A stretch of 64,000 bases of DNA from Tenggerimyces sp963762635 (GTDB lineage Bacteria; Actinomycetota; Actinomycetes; Propionibacteriales; Actinopolymorphaceae). Positions 51,113 to 62,064 of this stretch are shown here, one piece after another. How positions within the stretch are numbered: position 1 is the stretch's first letter; each line of letters starts with the position of its first letter. The stretch is from contig CAVXLQ010000008.1 in assembly GCA_963762635.1 (NCBI GenBank), positions 310,001 to 374,000 of the forward strand. The letters are read 5' to 3'. The notes under the pieces are model-generated. The model saw only the letters and a list, made by a program, of their open reading frames with translations. It was not told the DNA's origin and ran no database searches. A program made the translations under genes and the position numbers.

Positions 51113-51339
51113 GCCACGAACGCTAGAACTCCTTCCGGTCAGGTTCTGTCCGGAAGGCGGTCATCCACCCCGTGCGAAACGCTTCAGTACGCGTCGGACC
51201 CGACGTCTCTCGGCCCACCGCAAGAGTCGATCGAGCATCGATCTCCACCCCCCTCTTTCGGCCCTCCCCTATTCCTCAGCGTGCATGGACTCCGGCGAAA
51301 CCGCAGGGAAACGCAGAAGGTCGCGGCAGAACTGATACC

Positions 51340-51354
51340 TAGACTGTCGCCGTG
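51340..51354 (+). promoter_or_regulatory. Predicted -10 box for the leaderless oxidoreductase gene
   Basis: TAGACT at 51340-51345 ends 6 nt before GTG 51352; no ribosome site is visible. Confidence 0.4.
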
Positions 51355-52899
51355 ACCCGATACGACGTCGTCGTGGTGGGCGGGGGGCACAACGCCCTCG
51401 TCGCCGCGACCTATCTGGCCCGCGCCGGCAAGTCGGTGCTCGTTCTCGAGCGGCTCGACCGAACGGGCGGTGCCGCGGTCAGCGAGGCGACGTTCCCCGG
51501 CGTCGACGCCCGGCTCTCGCGGTACTCGTACCTGGTGAGCCTGCTGCCGGACCAGATCGTCGCCGACCTCGGGCTGTCGATCCGGCTCGCGTCGCGGCCG
51601 GTGGCCTCGTACACGCCGGTCGTTCGCGACGGCAAGCACACGGGACTGATGGTCGAACGGAATCCGGGCGCGGTGACAGCGGAGTCGTTCCGTTCCTTGA
51701 CCGGGTCCGAGGCGGAGTACGAGGCGTGGCAGTCGTTCTACGGCGAGCTGGCCGACGTCGCGAAGGTCCTCGGGCCGACGATGCTCGAGCCGCTGCAGTC
51801 TGCCGCCGCGGTTCGTTCGCTGGTCGGGGCGCGGGCGTTCGAGCGGTTCTGCGAGCGGCCGTTGGGTGAGGTCGTCGAGTCGACGTTCGCCGACGACACC
51901 GTGCGCGGGGTGGTGGTGACGGACGGGCTGATCGGGACGTTCACGCACGCGCACGACGCCTCGTTGCTGCAGAACCGATGCTTCCTCTACCACCTGATCG
52001 GCAACGGGACCGGCGAGTGGCGCGTGCCGGTCGGCGGGATGGGCGCGTTGACCGCGGCGCTGGGCGCGGCCGCTTCGGCGGCCGGCGTGACCGTGCTCAC
52101 CGGCTCGGAGGTGACGTCGGTCGCGGTGGACGGCACGAGCGGCGAGGTCACGTACGTGGCGGACGACGCGTCGCACACGGTGTCGTGCTCGTACGTCCTG
52201 TCGGGCGTGGCGCCGGCGGTGCTGGACCGGCTGCTCGGCCGTACGCCGGAGGTCGTGCCCGAGGGCGCGCAGGTGAAGCTGAACATGGTGGTGACGCGGC
52301 TGCCGCGGCTGCGTTCGGGCGCGGATCCGCGGCAGGCGTTCGCGGGAACGTTCCACGTGGCGGAGGACTACTCGGAGCTGGAGACGGCGTACGGCGAGGC
52401 CGCCGCCGGGTCGTTGCCGACGCTGATGCCGGGCGAGCTGTACTGCCACTCGCTCACCGACCCGTCGATCCTCTCGCCCGCCTTGGTGGCGGAGGGATGG
52501 CAGACGTTGACGATGTTCGTCCTGCACACGCCCGCCCGGCTCTTCACGGCGTCGCCCGCCGCCGCGCGCGACGAGGCGGCGCGGCGGGCCGTGGCGGCGT
52601 TGGACGCGTACCTGGAGGAGCCGCTCGCGTCGTGCCTCGCGGTGGACCGCGACGGCCGGCCGTGCCTGGAGGTCAAGTCGCCGCTCGACATCGAGGCCGC
52701 GGTCGGCATGCCCGGCGGGCACATCTTCCACGGCGACCTCCAATGGCCCTGGGCACCCACGTCCGAAGAGGTCGGCCAATGGGGCGTCGAGACCCCAATC
52801 CGCAACCTGTTCACCTGCGCCAGCGGCGCCCGCCGCGGCGGCGGCGTGAGCGGCATCCCCGGCCACAACGCCGCCCACGCCGTCCTTGCCCTCGATTAG
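51352..52899 (+). CDS. FAD-dependent oxidoreductase of the phytoene desaturase/CrtI-like family
   Basis: 515 residues. The N-terminal dinucleotide-binding motif is YDVVVVGGGHNALVAATYLA, followed by LERLDRTGGAAVSE. The C-terminus has NLFTCASGARRGGGVSGIPGHNAA, the second FAD-binding motif of amine-oxidase/CrtI proteins. Related actinobacterial and human PYROXD2-like proteins are called phytoene dehydrogenase-related, but no carotenoid genes are nearby, so the substrate is open. The start GTG has a -10 box 6 nt upstream. tRNA-Lys follows. Confidence 0.9.
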   Translation: MTRYDVVVVGGGHNALVAATYLARAGKSVLVLERLDRTGGAAVSEATFPGVDARLSRYSYLVSLLPDQIVADLGLSIRLASRPVASYTPVVRDGKHTGLMVERNPGAVTAESFRSLTGSEAEYEAWQSFYGELADVAKVLGPTMLEPLQSAAAVRSLVGARAFERFCERPLGEVVESTFADDTVRGVVVTDGLIGTFTHAHDASLLQNRCFLYHLIGNGTGEWRVPVGGMGALTAALGAAASAAGVTVLTGSEVTSVAVDGTSGEVTYVADDASHTVSCSYVLSGVAPAVLDRLLGRTPEVVPEGAQVKLNMVVTRLPRLRSGADPRQAFAGTFHVAEDYSELETAYGEAAAGSLPTLMPGELYCHSLTDPSILSPALVAEGWQTLTMFVLHTPARLFTASPAAARDEAARRAVAALDAYLEEPLASCLAVDRDGRPCLEVKSPLDIEAAVGMPGGHIFHGDLQWPWAPTSEEVGQWGVETPIRNLFTCASGARRGGGVSGIPGHNAAHAVLALD

Positions 52900-52936
52900 C
52901 CCGCGACGCGGCAGACTGCTAACATTCCCGAGTCGC

Positions 52937-53012
<76 letters not shown>

Positions 53013-53046
53013 CATAACAGCAGGTCACAGACTTGTTGATGCGCGC

Positions 53047-53077
53047 GTGAGAGGTGCGGCCTTGCCGCACCTCTCAC
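53047..53077. terminator. Strong hairpin terminator after tRNA-Lys
   Basis: A perfect 14-bp stem (53047-53060 with 53064-53077) with a 3-nt loop. It can terminate the tRNA transcript and, from the other side, anything reading out of the integrase remnant. Confidence 0.75.
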
Positions 53078-53102
53078 CATTTCTCACAGGATTCCACGCC
53101 GC

Positions 53103-53460
53103 CTATTGCGCTCGCGGCAGCTTGCCGATGGAACGGGCAGCGACCTCGAGATCGTCATCGTTCGCGTGCACGTACGTCCGGTAGGTGAACGAAGGATCGC
53201 GTGGCCGGCCCACTTGCTGATGATCGAGATCGGTACCCCGGACTTCTCCATGAGACTCAGCGCGGTGTAACGAGAGTCATGGAGCCGGATACACGACTAG
53301 CCCGGCTTGCCGCGCCATCCTCAGGAACTCGTCGGAATACCACTCCGGGTGCGCTGGGTACCCGCTCGTATCCACGGCCAGGTACGCGTCGCCCGCAGGT
53401 CGATGTCGGACAGCCGAAGCCCCATCACCTCGCCTCGCCACAGCCGTCACATGCTGACCC
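53103..53460 (-). pseudogene. Tyrosine recombinase (phage-type integrase) C-terminal remnant
   Basis: Several frames on the minus strand spell the end of an integrase. From right to left in coordinates: RGEVMGLRLSDIDLRA (box A region with its Arg), then LHDSRYTALSLMEKSGVPIS and IISKWAGHA (the HxxR box and the second His), then SFTYRTYVHAND and a tail ending KLPRAQ with a TAG at 53103-53105. The pieces are separated by frameshifts and the catalytic domain is shortened, so it cannot be active. Its position beside tRNA-Lys is that of an integrated element. Confidence 0.75.
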
Positions 53461-53469
53461 GCGAAGCGG

Positions 53470-54126
53470 CGTGCAGGCGGTCGCGAGCGCCGCATTGGAG
53501 CTGGGCTGCGGAGACGGAGAGCCGGCTCCCTCGGCCTTAGTCGGCGGGGCCTGGACGTGGAGGGCGTGGACTCATCGGCCGACATGCTCGGATCCTGCCG
53601 TCGCAGGGCGGCCAGTGAGGGTCTCGATGTCGTCACGCACCATCAGAAGATGGAAGAGCTCGACCTCCCGCGGAAGTTCGCATCAATCTTTCTAGCCGGG
53701 CCGACGTTCACGCTCCTCCCAGACGACGACATCGCGCTAGGTGCGCTGAGCCGGATCCGTGATCACCTCAAGGCGGACGGGACGGCGATGATCCCGCTCT
53801 ACATCCCGGAGCCCACGCCACGGAGCAGTTCGGCCGCGCAACAGAGACGACCAGCCCCGACGGCGCGAGCCTGCGCGTGACGTACGTGTCCCAGAAGCGC
53901 GACGAAACCCGCCGCACCCAACAGACTGTCCTTCGGTACGAGCGACACCGCGACGACGAGCGCCACCATGGTCGACGGACCGGACGCTCCACTGGCACAC
54001 GCGGACCGCCTTCGCATCACTCGCACACCGAGCGGGGCTCCGCGTGGCCGACGTTCGCAGCCACGGAGGCGACCCGTGAAAAGCGACGCAACCTATTTCA
54101 CGTTCTACCTCCGGCCTGGACACTAA
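53470..54126 (+). pseudogene. SAM-dependent methyltransferase pseudogene
   Basis: Recognisable methyltransferase pieces lie in changing frames: LELGCGDG (motif I) near 53496-53520, GLDVEGVDSSADMLGSCRRR with the acidic residue that binds SAM ribose, THHQKMEELDLPRKFASIFL, then LSRIRDHLKADGTAMIPLYI up to about 53815, TEQFGRATETTSPDG..LRVTYVSQKRDETRR from about 53818, and a tail GLRVADVRSHGGDP / ATYFTFYLRPGH ending at a TAA at 54124-54126. At least four frame breaks are needed, so the gene is dead. This decay differs in degree from the single-base breaks elsewhere in the window. Confidence 0.7.
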
Positions 54127-54470
54127 AGCTAGACGCGCTTGAGACGCCCGAATGCAGACCAGCGAAGATCGCCAACAGCAGCCCCGGAAGCCGGGCCGCT
54201 AGCCAAGGTGTCGGCAGGCACTCGCGGCCGTTGGCGCGCCGGCGCAAGCCGGGCCCGGCGGTCGGGTACGATGTACGTTTCCCAAGCTGACGGTGAGGCT
54301 CTCGGGCCGGTCGGCCTGAAGTCGACAGGACGTTCAGAGCTCGCATCCAGCACCCATCCACGTCCCGTGCCGGGCTTCTCTCTCCTCCAGCTCTTGGCAC
54401 AACGCGCTCGACACTGCCTGGCCGGTGAGTCAACGAAGACCTTACTGACTGCTGCATAGTGTCGCGTTCC
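54127..54470. other. Intergenic, no supportable gene
   Basis: About 340 nt between the methyltransferase remnant and the peptidase gene. Open frames exist but none shows a recognisable family, ribosome site or neighbour logic. The last ~20 nt contain TAGTGT eight nt before ATG 54471, a possible -10 box. Confidence 0.5.
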
Positions 54471-56032
54471 ATGACGACTGCGCGCATCCTCGCCATGACC
54501 GCGATCGTGCTCAGCCAAGGCCTCGTCGGACTCGCTCCGGCGGTCGCCAGCACCGAGGCGATTCGCGAGACCGTGTTCGTGCGCTCGACATTCGACACCG
54601 ATGCCGACGGCCATCGCGACCGGATCGCCGTGGAGGTGGTACGTCCGCGTTCGACGGCGAGCGGTGGACGGGTCGCGACGATCATGACTGCCACGCCGTA
54701 CACGACCACCAGGCCGCTGCTCTCGGGCTGGTACGACGATTACTTCGTGCCTCGCGGGTACGCCTTCGTCGAGGTCGCGATCCAGGGCACGGGACGATCG
54801 GAGGGCTGCCCGACGATCGGCGGACGCCCGGATACCGCGAGCGTGGCGGCCGCGATCGGTTGGCTCACAGGACGGGTGGCAGGGGTCGATGCTGCCGGTC
54901 GCCGCGTCCGTGCGACCTGGAGCCTCGGGCGGGTGGGGATGGTCGGGCTGTCGTACGACGGGGCGCTGGCGAACGCGGCCGCGGCCGCGGATATCCCCGG
55001 ACTGCGCACGGCGTCCCGATCGCCGGCATCTCCAACTGGTACGACTACGCGCGCGACCACGGCGTCGGATACGACGGGGCCCTCGGAAACCACTACCCCG
55101 AATACCAGGCGTTGCGCGTCGTCAGCCCCGCGATGCGCGAGCGGTGCCTGGACTTCATCACTGAACTCGGTGACCAGGCAGCAGACGACACCTACGACTA
55201 CACGCCCTTCTGGCACGAGCGAAACTACCGCATCGACGCCCATCGCGTGGACGTCCCCGTTCTCGTCGTGCACGGCCTGTCCGATCCGAAGCTGCGCACC
55301 AGTCAGTTCGCCGACTGGTGGGCAGACCTCGGCGATACCGGCGTACCGCGCAAGCTGTGGTTGCACGCGGGCGACCATGTCGAGCCAGACCAGATCGACT
55401 CGGCGCGGTGGCGGAACATGTTGCACCGGTGGATGGACCACTGGCTGTACGGGGTGGACAACGGGATCATGGCGGAACCGCTCGTCGACATCCAGCGGCC
55501 CGACGGCGCGTGGGAGACCTACGACCGCTGGCCACAGCCAGGATCGCGGCCGCAGCGGCTGTGGCTCGCCGCCGGGGCGCTTGTGGCCCGGCCAGCGCAG
55601 GACGGCGCGACCCAGCGGTTCACCGATGGCGGCAGCCGGCTGGAATTCTCTGCTGAGCCGACCGACCAGCCGCTCCGGCTGTCAGGGACACCACGGATCG
55701 AGGTCACGATGAGCGCGGACCGCACACGGACACCACTCACCGCCCTGCTGGTCGCCTACGGCCCCGGCACCCGACCGACGGTCCTCACCCGCGGCACCAT
55801 CGACACCCAGAACCGCTACTCCCTCAGCCACGCCGTACCGCTCCAACCAGGGCGGGACTACCGGGTGAGCTGGACGCTGCACCCACTCGACGTCGTCGTA
55901 CCGGCCGGACACCACCTCGGCCTAATCCTGGACGCCAACGACCCCGGCATGATCGCGCTCGATCCCGCCGAAGCGACCATCACAGTCCAGCTGTCCAGGT
56001 CCAGCCTGACCCTGCCCATTGTCAGCAGCTAG
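54471..56032 (+). CDS. Secreted X-Pro dipeptidyl-peptidase-like S15 serine hydrolase, single-base frameshift
   Basis: Reconstructed length about 520 residues. The signal peptide runs MTTARILAMTAIVLSQGLVG, cleavage near AVAS-T. The S15 alpha/beta hydrolase domain begins RETVFVRSTFDTDADGHRDR. The nucleophile motif is GLSYDG; the Asp is probably in HGLSDPKL and the His in LHAGDHVEPD. A C-terminal jelly roll (about residues 365-515) carries RLSGTPRIEVTMSADR. At about 55012 one G is missing: restoring it joins GLRTA to VPIAGISNWYDYARDHG. The enzyme releases X-Pro dipeptides from peptides outside the cell. An ATG at 54471 is preferred over GTG 54459. Confidence 0.85.
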
Positions 56033-56576
56033 CTAGAAACGGCGCGTCCCTCCTCCGCCGCGGCGCCCAGATGGCCGACGGTCATGCGCCGAGGCCGTCG
56101 AGTATTTGCGCGAGGATCTCGCCGACGTGGCGTTGCGTCGATGCGTCCAGAAGTCATCGAGCGGGTGGGGCTCAGCCATGCGATCGGGCGCGGTCGGCTT
56201 CGTAGCCGATGAACAATTCCGGGGCGGTGCGGACACTGCGGGTCCCGCCCCTGGCTGTAAGCGACGGGCTTGGCGCGCCGTCGGGTGTATCGCAGGTGGA
56301 CGGCTACGGATGCGGCGGCGTCGTTCTCGGCGAGTTGTTCCAGGCAGTGATCCGGAAGCGGGTGGGCTCGTCGTCCTTCCGCTCCCCCTGCGACCTTGCG
56401 ACGGTTGTTCACCTGGACCACGAGCTCGGCGACAGGTATCCCCGATATTGGAACTCCCGCGGGTTCGTTGGTGGACTGCCTGCTGTGTCCGTGGCATGGG
56501 TGGCCACGGCCGGGTCATGCGATGCTGACAGGGCGTGCGCGCGCCCATGGCTGCTACCTGTGGCAGTCTTCCGGCC
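56033..56576. other. Intergenic, possible gene remnants, none identified
   Basis: About 545 nt. On the minus strand short readable pieces occur (MAEPHPLDDF, then in another frame DASTQRHVGEILAQILDGLG), which look like a broken small protein, but I cannot name a family. No RNA gene or repeat is apparent. Confidence 0.4.
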
Positions 56577-57395
56577 ATGCAGGCCACGATGGCAACGAGC
56601 CCTGGCACGCCAGGGCGGCCCAACGAGGACTTCACCGGTGCGGTCCCGACCGCAGCCGTCTTGCTCGACGGCGCTGGCATCATAGGCACCGAGTCGATCT
56701 GCCACCACGGCGTTGCCTGGTATACCCATCGCCTCGGCGGAGCATTACTCGGCCGCCTCTCGCGTGAAGACGGCCGAGACCTCACCACGCTGCTCGGCGA
56801 AGCCATCGAGGACGTCACCGACGACCGCCGTGGAACGTGCGACGTCACTGACCCGAGTAGCCCGCAGGCGACTGTCGTCATGATCCGGCTCCACAGAGGC
56901 CGCCTCGACTACCTCGTGCTTGCAGACAGCTTCCTCATGCTCGACCAGTCCAGCGACCGGCCGCTCGTCATAACCGACGAGCGCGAGGTGACCATCAGGC
57001 GGAGTGTGACCGCGACCATGCAGGCTGCCGCCGTGGGTACGCCCGAGTACGAGCGGGCGCGGAACGAGGCCATCGAGGCTTTGCGCGCCCGTCGCAACCA
57101 GCCCGGAGGCTATTGGATCGCTAAAGACAGCCCGCAAGCTGCAGCCGAAGCGGTCATCGGCAGCCGACCAACGACAGACCTCGCCGGCGTCGCTCTGCTC
57201 AGCAACGGCGCTAGCCGCATCGTCGACCCCTACGGGCTCACCGACTGGCCTGGCGTACTGGCCATCCTCCAGGCAGCCGGACCCGGCGAGATCATCCGCC
57301 GCGTTCGCCAAGCAGAAGCAGGCGAGACCCGCGATGACGCCACACTCCTGTACTGCACACAGCTGGCAGACCAGCTCGCAACGCGCGATGCCTAG
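56577..57395 (+). CDS. PP2C-like protein phosphatase family protein of unknown role
   Basis: 272 residues. The start MQATMATSPGTPGRPNEDFT and the following AAVLLDGAG resemble the metal-binding start of PP2C-type phosphatases (NED...DG). Later elements are LVLADSFLMLD, a conserved GGYWIAKDSPQAAAEAV and a final ETRDDATLLY, the DD motif of the family. Integrity of all metal ligands is uncertain. Similar small proteins are common in mobile or accessory regions of actinomycetes. The ATG at 56577 is chosen because the family begins there; a GTG at 56535 is an alternative. Confidence 0.7.
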   Translation: MQATMATSPGTPGRPNEDFTGAVPTAAVLLDGAGIIGTESICHHGVAWYTHRLGGALLGRLSREDGRDLTTLLGEAIEDVTDDRRGTCDVTDPSSPQATVVMIRLHRGRLDYLVLADSFLMLDQSSDRPLVITDEREVTIRRSVTATMQAAAVGTPEYERARNEAIEALRARRNQPGGYWIAKDSPQAAAEAVIGSRPTTDLAGVALLSNGASRIVDPYGLTDWPGVLAILQAAGPGEIIRRVRQAEAGETRDDATLLYCTQLADQLATRDA

Positions 57396-58154
57396 ACGTG
57401 CACCAACCAGATCAGGCCCGGACGCGCGGCAGGTTGAGCAAATTCAGATGTAGCCGCCCGCGAGAACGAGCCTGTACGCCGGACAACCAGCGACTCCGTC
57501 AGTTCGGCAACCGACGAACCGAACTAGTCTCACCACCGCGACCCCGCCCGCAAGTTTCGGCCATGCATAGCGTTAGAAACCGCGAACTCGCGGGAGACCG
57601 GAGCGAACCGCAGGATCGGGTTGACCGCGACCTTTCCTTCGAGGGCGTGGCGTTGGACGCTCAGGGTCAAGAGAGTGTCGAAGACTGCTGTCCGAGCGCG
57701 CGGTGGCCGGAGGCGGAGACGATCCTCGGCCGGCGACTTTGACAGCGAGGACCTCCAACACCCGGCACCGGATCCCCTCAGGAGAACTGATCAGCGAACC
57801 TGGTCCTCATTCAAGACCGCCGTCCTGTGCGCCTGGTTTCTTCCGTGGGCTGGGCAGTTGGCGTCGTCGCCACCCGGTCGCCAGGTCGTCGGGTTGGCAG
57901 CGTTCGATCTACAGTCGCACCGGGCGCTCGGGCTGCAGGCAACGCCACGAGCCTCAACAACGCGATCTGGACGGCCACCCGCATCCGGCCGATGGATGCC
58001 CGCCCAAGGCGCGGTCCTCCTCCTCGAGGCGATGGAGGCGTATCCCACATGCGTGCCCGGCTCGCTCCACCGCTGCTCCGATGCCACGACGAACTTCCCC
58101 GCGTACGACGACCTCGAAGGAAATCGTCGCACGCGGGGACAGCTACCGGGAGAT
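57396..58154. other. Long intergenic region without an identifiable gene
   Basis: About 760 nt between the PP2C-like gene and the convergent subtilisin gene. Several open frames exist on both strands but their composition is Arg/Ser/Pro-rich in the manner of shadow frames, and none has a ribosome site or recognised family. Possibly a decayed gene. Confidence 0.45.
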
Positions 58155-61100
58155 TCAGCGCACGCCGTATGCGTCGGTCACCGTCTGCTGTAGCCGGTTG
58201 CCGTTCTGATCGCGCACGTCGACGCGCACCGACACTGTCCTGCCCGCCATCGAATCCGGGTGGAAGTATCTCGCGGCGTACGTGTCCCCACCCTTCGCAG
58301 TCACCGGAACGGGCCGCCAGTGCATTCCGTCGGTTGACAACTCGAGCTTGACATCGGTGACCTTCGCCGCCCTGCTGCCGGCTTGATGGCTCACCGAGAA
58401 CTGGATCGAGCTGAACCGGTTGGACGGAACGTCGCCGTTCAGGTCGGCCGAAGGAACGTCGTACTCGGCCAGCAGCACCGGCATGACCTCGACTGCACCC
58501 GAGGTCGGTTTGCCAGTCGCCTTGAACGTCCATAGCGACGAGATCTTCGTGGAACGATGCCACCACGAGAACGAGCGGGCACTGTCCAACCGGAGCTGGT
58601 ACGTCGCCGCGCCCTCCGGCACCTGGAACTCGCCGATGCGCTCGTCGGACGTGCCCACCTGCGTGCCCTTCCGGCTCAGCGTCATCCGGTGGGTGTCCTG
58701 GCCCAGGTCGTTGCTGAATCGGGTCCGTTCGTCCACGAACGCGTTGAACCCCACGGCCATGAAGTCCCCGACCTGCGTGACTCCTCCGTACCACTCCGCC
58801 TCTGCCCCAGAGAACAGGTGGGTGGCGATCGGATGCTGCCAGCGCTCGATGAGCCGTTCGCCCGGCTTGAACGGACGCGGCACCTGCGTGTACCCCACCG
58901 CCGTCGCACCTCCGTCGCCGTACGCGCTTACGGAGCGGGCCCACTTGACCTGGTTGCCGAGCACGTAGGTTGTTCGCCTGGTCCCCGCCGGCACCAGCTC
59001 ACCGCCACCGTCGTAGACGTCCGTCGTCATGTCCGTGCTCATCACCCAGTCGTCGGCGATCCTCACGTCAGTGCCTCCGGCGGTCCCGTACGACGCGTCG
59101 ATCCGGGCGAAAGCGGACTGCTTCACCCGGTACGCCAAGCCGCTCGGAATCGAACCGGCCTCCGGGATCGCGACGTCGTAGGCCACGCCCGCCTTGGCGA
59201 GCCGGGCGTAGGTGAACAGTTCCAGCTTTCCCGTCTGGACCGATGCCGACGGCACCGCGAACCGTTTGAAGTTCTGGCCGACCCAATAGCCGCGGGTGTA
59301 CGAGCCGCCGGCGATGCCGTTCGGAGCCTGTCGCTGGTAGCCGAGATAGCCGGCGACCGGACTCAGGCCGGACAGTCCGTCGACGGTGACCGTCACGGGC
59401 TTCGCTCTCCTTGCGTCGAGGGTCACAGTCACGTCGCGATCGAGCGTCACGTCCGGCCTCACCACCACGGTCGCCTCGACCGGGCTCGTCTCCGTCGCCT
59501 GAGTCAACGCCAACGCACCAACGCTGTACTTGCCCTTCGGGAGCCGCAGGATCTTCTGCCCGTCGTACATGACGGGGAACGGAGGAACGGGGCTCACGTC
59601 ACCCGCGTCGAGCGCCACGACGTCGAGCTCCGTCGTCATCGGTGAGCCGTCGCGGTTGATGCCCTTGATCGCAAGGTCGTACACCTCGGACTCGAGCGTC
59701 CACCCGATCGGAGTGGTCCACAGCTCCACCCCAGCCCTCGCGGTGAGCACACCGCCGTACGTCTGCGGCGGAGCCTTCGTCGGATCCAGCCGCAGGACGA
59801 CCTTCGCGGACCCGTGCGCGGGCACTGTCAAGCTCGCCTTGTCGAGGGTCAACGTTCCGACCGGAACGGGATCGCCATAGCGGTCGACCGATACGGCCAG
59901 CGCGAGCGTGATCGGCTTCGCACTGGAGTTGGTGTACGTCAGCTCGCGAAGCGACGGCTCGACCTTGGCGTAGGGCCAACGGAAGTAGCCCATTTCCAGC
60001 TTGTCCGCCGATACCTGGATCGCAGTGCTTACCGCGTGCGCGACGTCCATGCGTCCCGCGCCCACGTGGAAGACGTCCTCGTTCGGGAGCGCCTTGGACG
60101 TGCTCATCAACCGGGCGCGCAGCTCCGACGCCTTCCATGCCGGGTGCTGCTGCAGCAGGATCGCGGCCGCTCCAGCGACATGCGGTGCGGCCATCGACGT
60201 GCCGGACGCCTTGGTGTACGCGTCGTTGACGGGCTCGCCCATGCTCGTTCCCGCGGCACGAGCCGCGACGATGTCGACGCCGGGCGCGGCGATCTCGGGC
60301 TTGATCGCGCCGTCGGGCTCACGTGGTCCCGGGCAGCTAAAGCTCGCGTACTCGTCGGACTTGTCGACGGCCGCGACGGCCAGGGCGCTGTCGGCGGTCG
60401 CCGGCGAGTTCACGTACGTGTCGTCGTAGGAGCAGTACGGCTCGTTCCCCGCGGAGACGACGAACAGCGTGCCCTTCTCCGCGGTAAGCCGGTTGACCGC
60501 CTCCTCGAGTGGGTCGATCCCCACGTGTCATCGCCACCGAGGCTCAGGTTGACCACCTGCGCGCCTTGACCGACGGCCCACTCCATGCCTGCGACGATGC
60601 CGCTGTAGAGGCCGGTGCCGTCGTCGCCGAGGACCTTCGCCGATAGCAGCTTCGCGTCCGGTGCGACGCCTCGGTAACTGCCGCCACTGCCGGCACCCGT
60701 CCCCGCCGCGATCGAGGCGACGTGCGTTCCGTGCCCATAGTGGTCGGTCGCGTCCGGGCTCGAGGAGAAGTTCGCGGACGCCAGCACCTTGCCGGCGAGG
60801 TCGGGGTGGGTCGCGTCAACGCCGGTGTCGACGACGGCGATCTTGATTCCCTTACCGGTAAGGCCATTCGCCCATGCGGCAGGCCCACCGATCTGCGGGA
60901 CGCTCTGGTCGAGCGACGCGCGGACCCGCCGGTCGAGCTGGATCTTGGCAACGTTCTTGTCGCGGTCGATGCCGTTCCAGAACGCATTGACTGTCGCCTT
61001 CGGCGCCGCGACCGCGGCCGCGCCGATCGTGGTCAGGACGCGGGTCCGCTTGGCTCCCGCGAACGCACTCGCACGGGCCCTGGTCGCTGCTTGGGTGCGG

Positions 61101-61507
61101 TCGCCCTCGTACGTCACGAGGAGCGGCAGCGTCTTCGTCCTCGCGTCGTCGTACCCGTCGGCGATCAGCGTGGTGACGTCGAACAGTGCCGGATCGAGTT
61201 TCTGCGCGTAGATGTCGGGCAGCGACGCAACGGGATAGACGTAGGTACGGCGATTGGCGCGATGCACCTTGATCGGCGTGGGCTTCTGCCCCGGTCGGTC
61301 GACCATCGTGATCGTCTCGGCACCCGGCTTGCCGGTCCCGACGCGCACCACGTCGCCGGTGATCAGCGTGACCCTTTTCGCCTGCTTGGTTCGCTGTATG
61401 GCCGTTGGTTGCGCGGTCGCATGCGTCGCGTGGGCGGGGAAGAACCCCACCCCCAGAACGCCGATGGCCGCGGTCAGCGCGCAGCCAACGACCCTCCCTA
61501 GCTTCAT
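58155..61507 (-). CDS. Large secreted subtilisin-family (S8) serine protease, single-base frameshift
   Basis: Reconstructed length about 1,117 residues. ATG 61507 has GGGGGAG upstream, with a signal peptide (MKLGRVVGCALTAAIGVLGV...). A propeptide (to about residue 190) is followed by the S8 domain: Asp in AVVDTGVDATHPDL, His in HYGHGTHVASIAAG, oxyanion Asn in VVSAGNEP and Ser in ASGTSMAAPHVAGAAA. The frame breaks at about 60525, between SLGGDDT and GIDPLEEAV, where one base is missing. The C-terminal ~550 residues contain Ig-like beta domains. Streptomyces-type secreted proteases with this layout digest environmental protein. It converges with the PP2C-like gene. Confidence 0.88.
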
Positions 61508-62064
61508 GAGCTCCCCCAATGAGATCCGTCTTCCGGTCGCGTCCAGATAGATCGCACTGGGAGAGACGACAGGTGCGGCCTGTATGGATGTCAAGCCGTC
61601 CGAATCCGGCCAAGCCGCAGGTCACATGCCGGTTTGATGGAGCTTTGAGGGGCATTTCGGCTGTTGGTGGCGACCAAGCGGGGATGTCCTGGACCAGATC
61701 CAAGGCGAGGCCCTGCCGCACGCTCGCCGGCAGCCCAGACAGTGCTGCGGTGGGCACACGCGGTCGGCGGGCGCCGGTCAGCACCCGCATCCGCGCACCC
61801 AGGCCAGGGCGGGTCGCACGGGTCGATGTACTGCTCGTAGAGCGCTGTCATGTCGTCGACGTCGACCAGGAACTCGGGGCAGGATCTGTGGCAGCCGCCT
61901 GCTGCACGGGAGGTCCTGCTGTTGGCCGTAAGCGCAACTCGGGGGATGGCATGTGGGATATCCGTCGAACCCCAGGTCGCCCAGCGCCGGCAGGACCTGA
62001 CCGAACTCCGCCGCCCGCCTGGGTTTCCTCCTCGGGTTCGTCGGCCCGAACCTGCGGCGGCGGT
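61508..62064. other. Intergenic, no supportable gene
   Basis: About 560 nt between two minus-strand genes. A minus-strand stretch reading EFLVDVDDMTALYEQYID looks protein-like for about 35 residues but has no start, no family match that I recognise and no continuation. The subtilisin promoter must lie at the left end. Confidence 0.4.

Noticed and set aside
56440..56520. A plus-strand stretch reading LVDCLLCPWHGW, reminiscent of a Rieske CxH...CxxH box
   Set aside because: Only one half of the motif is present, there is no partner Cys-His pair and no start or ribosome site, and the surrounding frame is not protein-like.
61800..61920. Minus-strand EFLVDVDDMTALYEQYID fragment
   Set aside because: Too short, no start codon context and no recognised family; kept only as a note in the intergenic entry.
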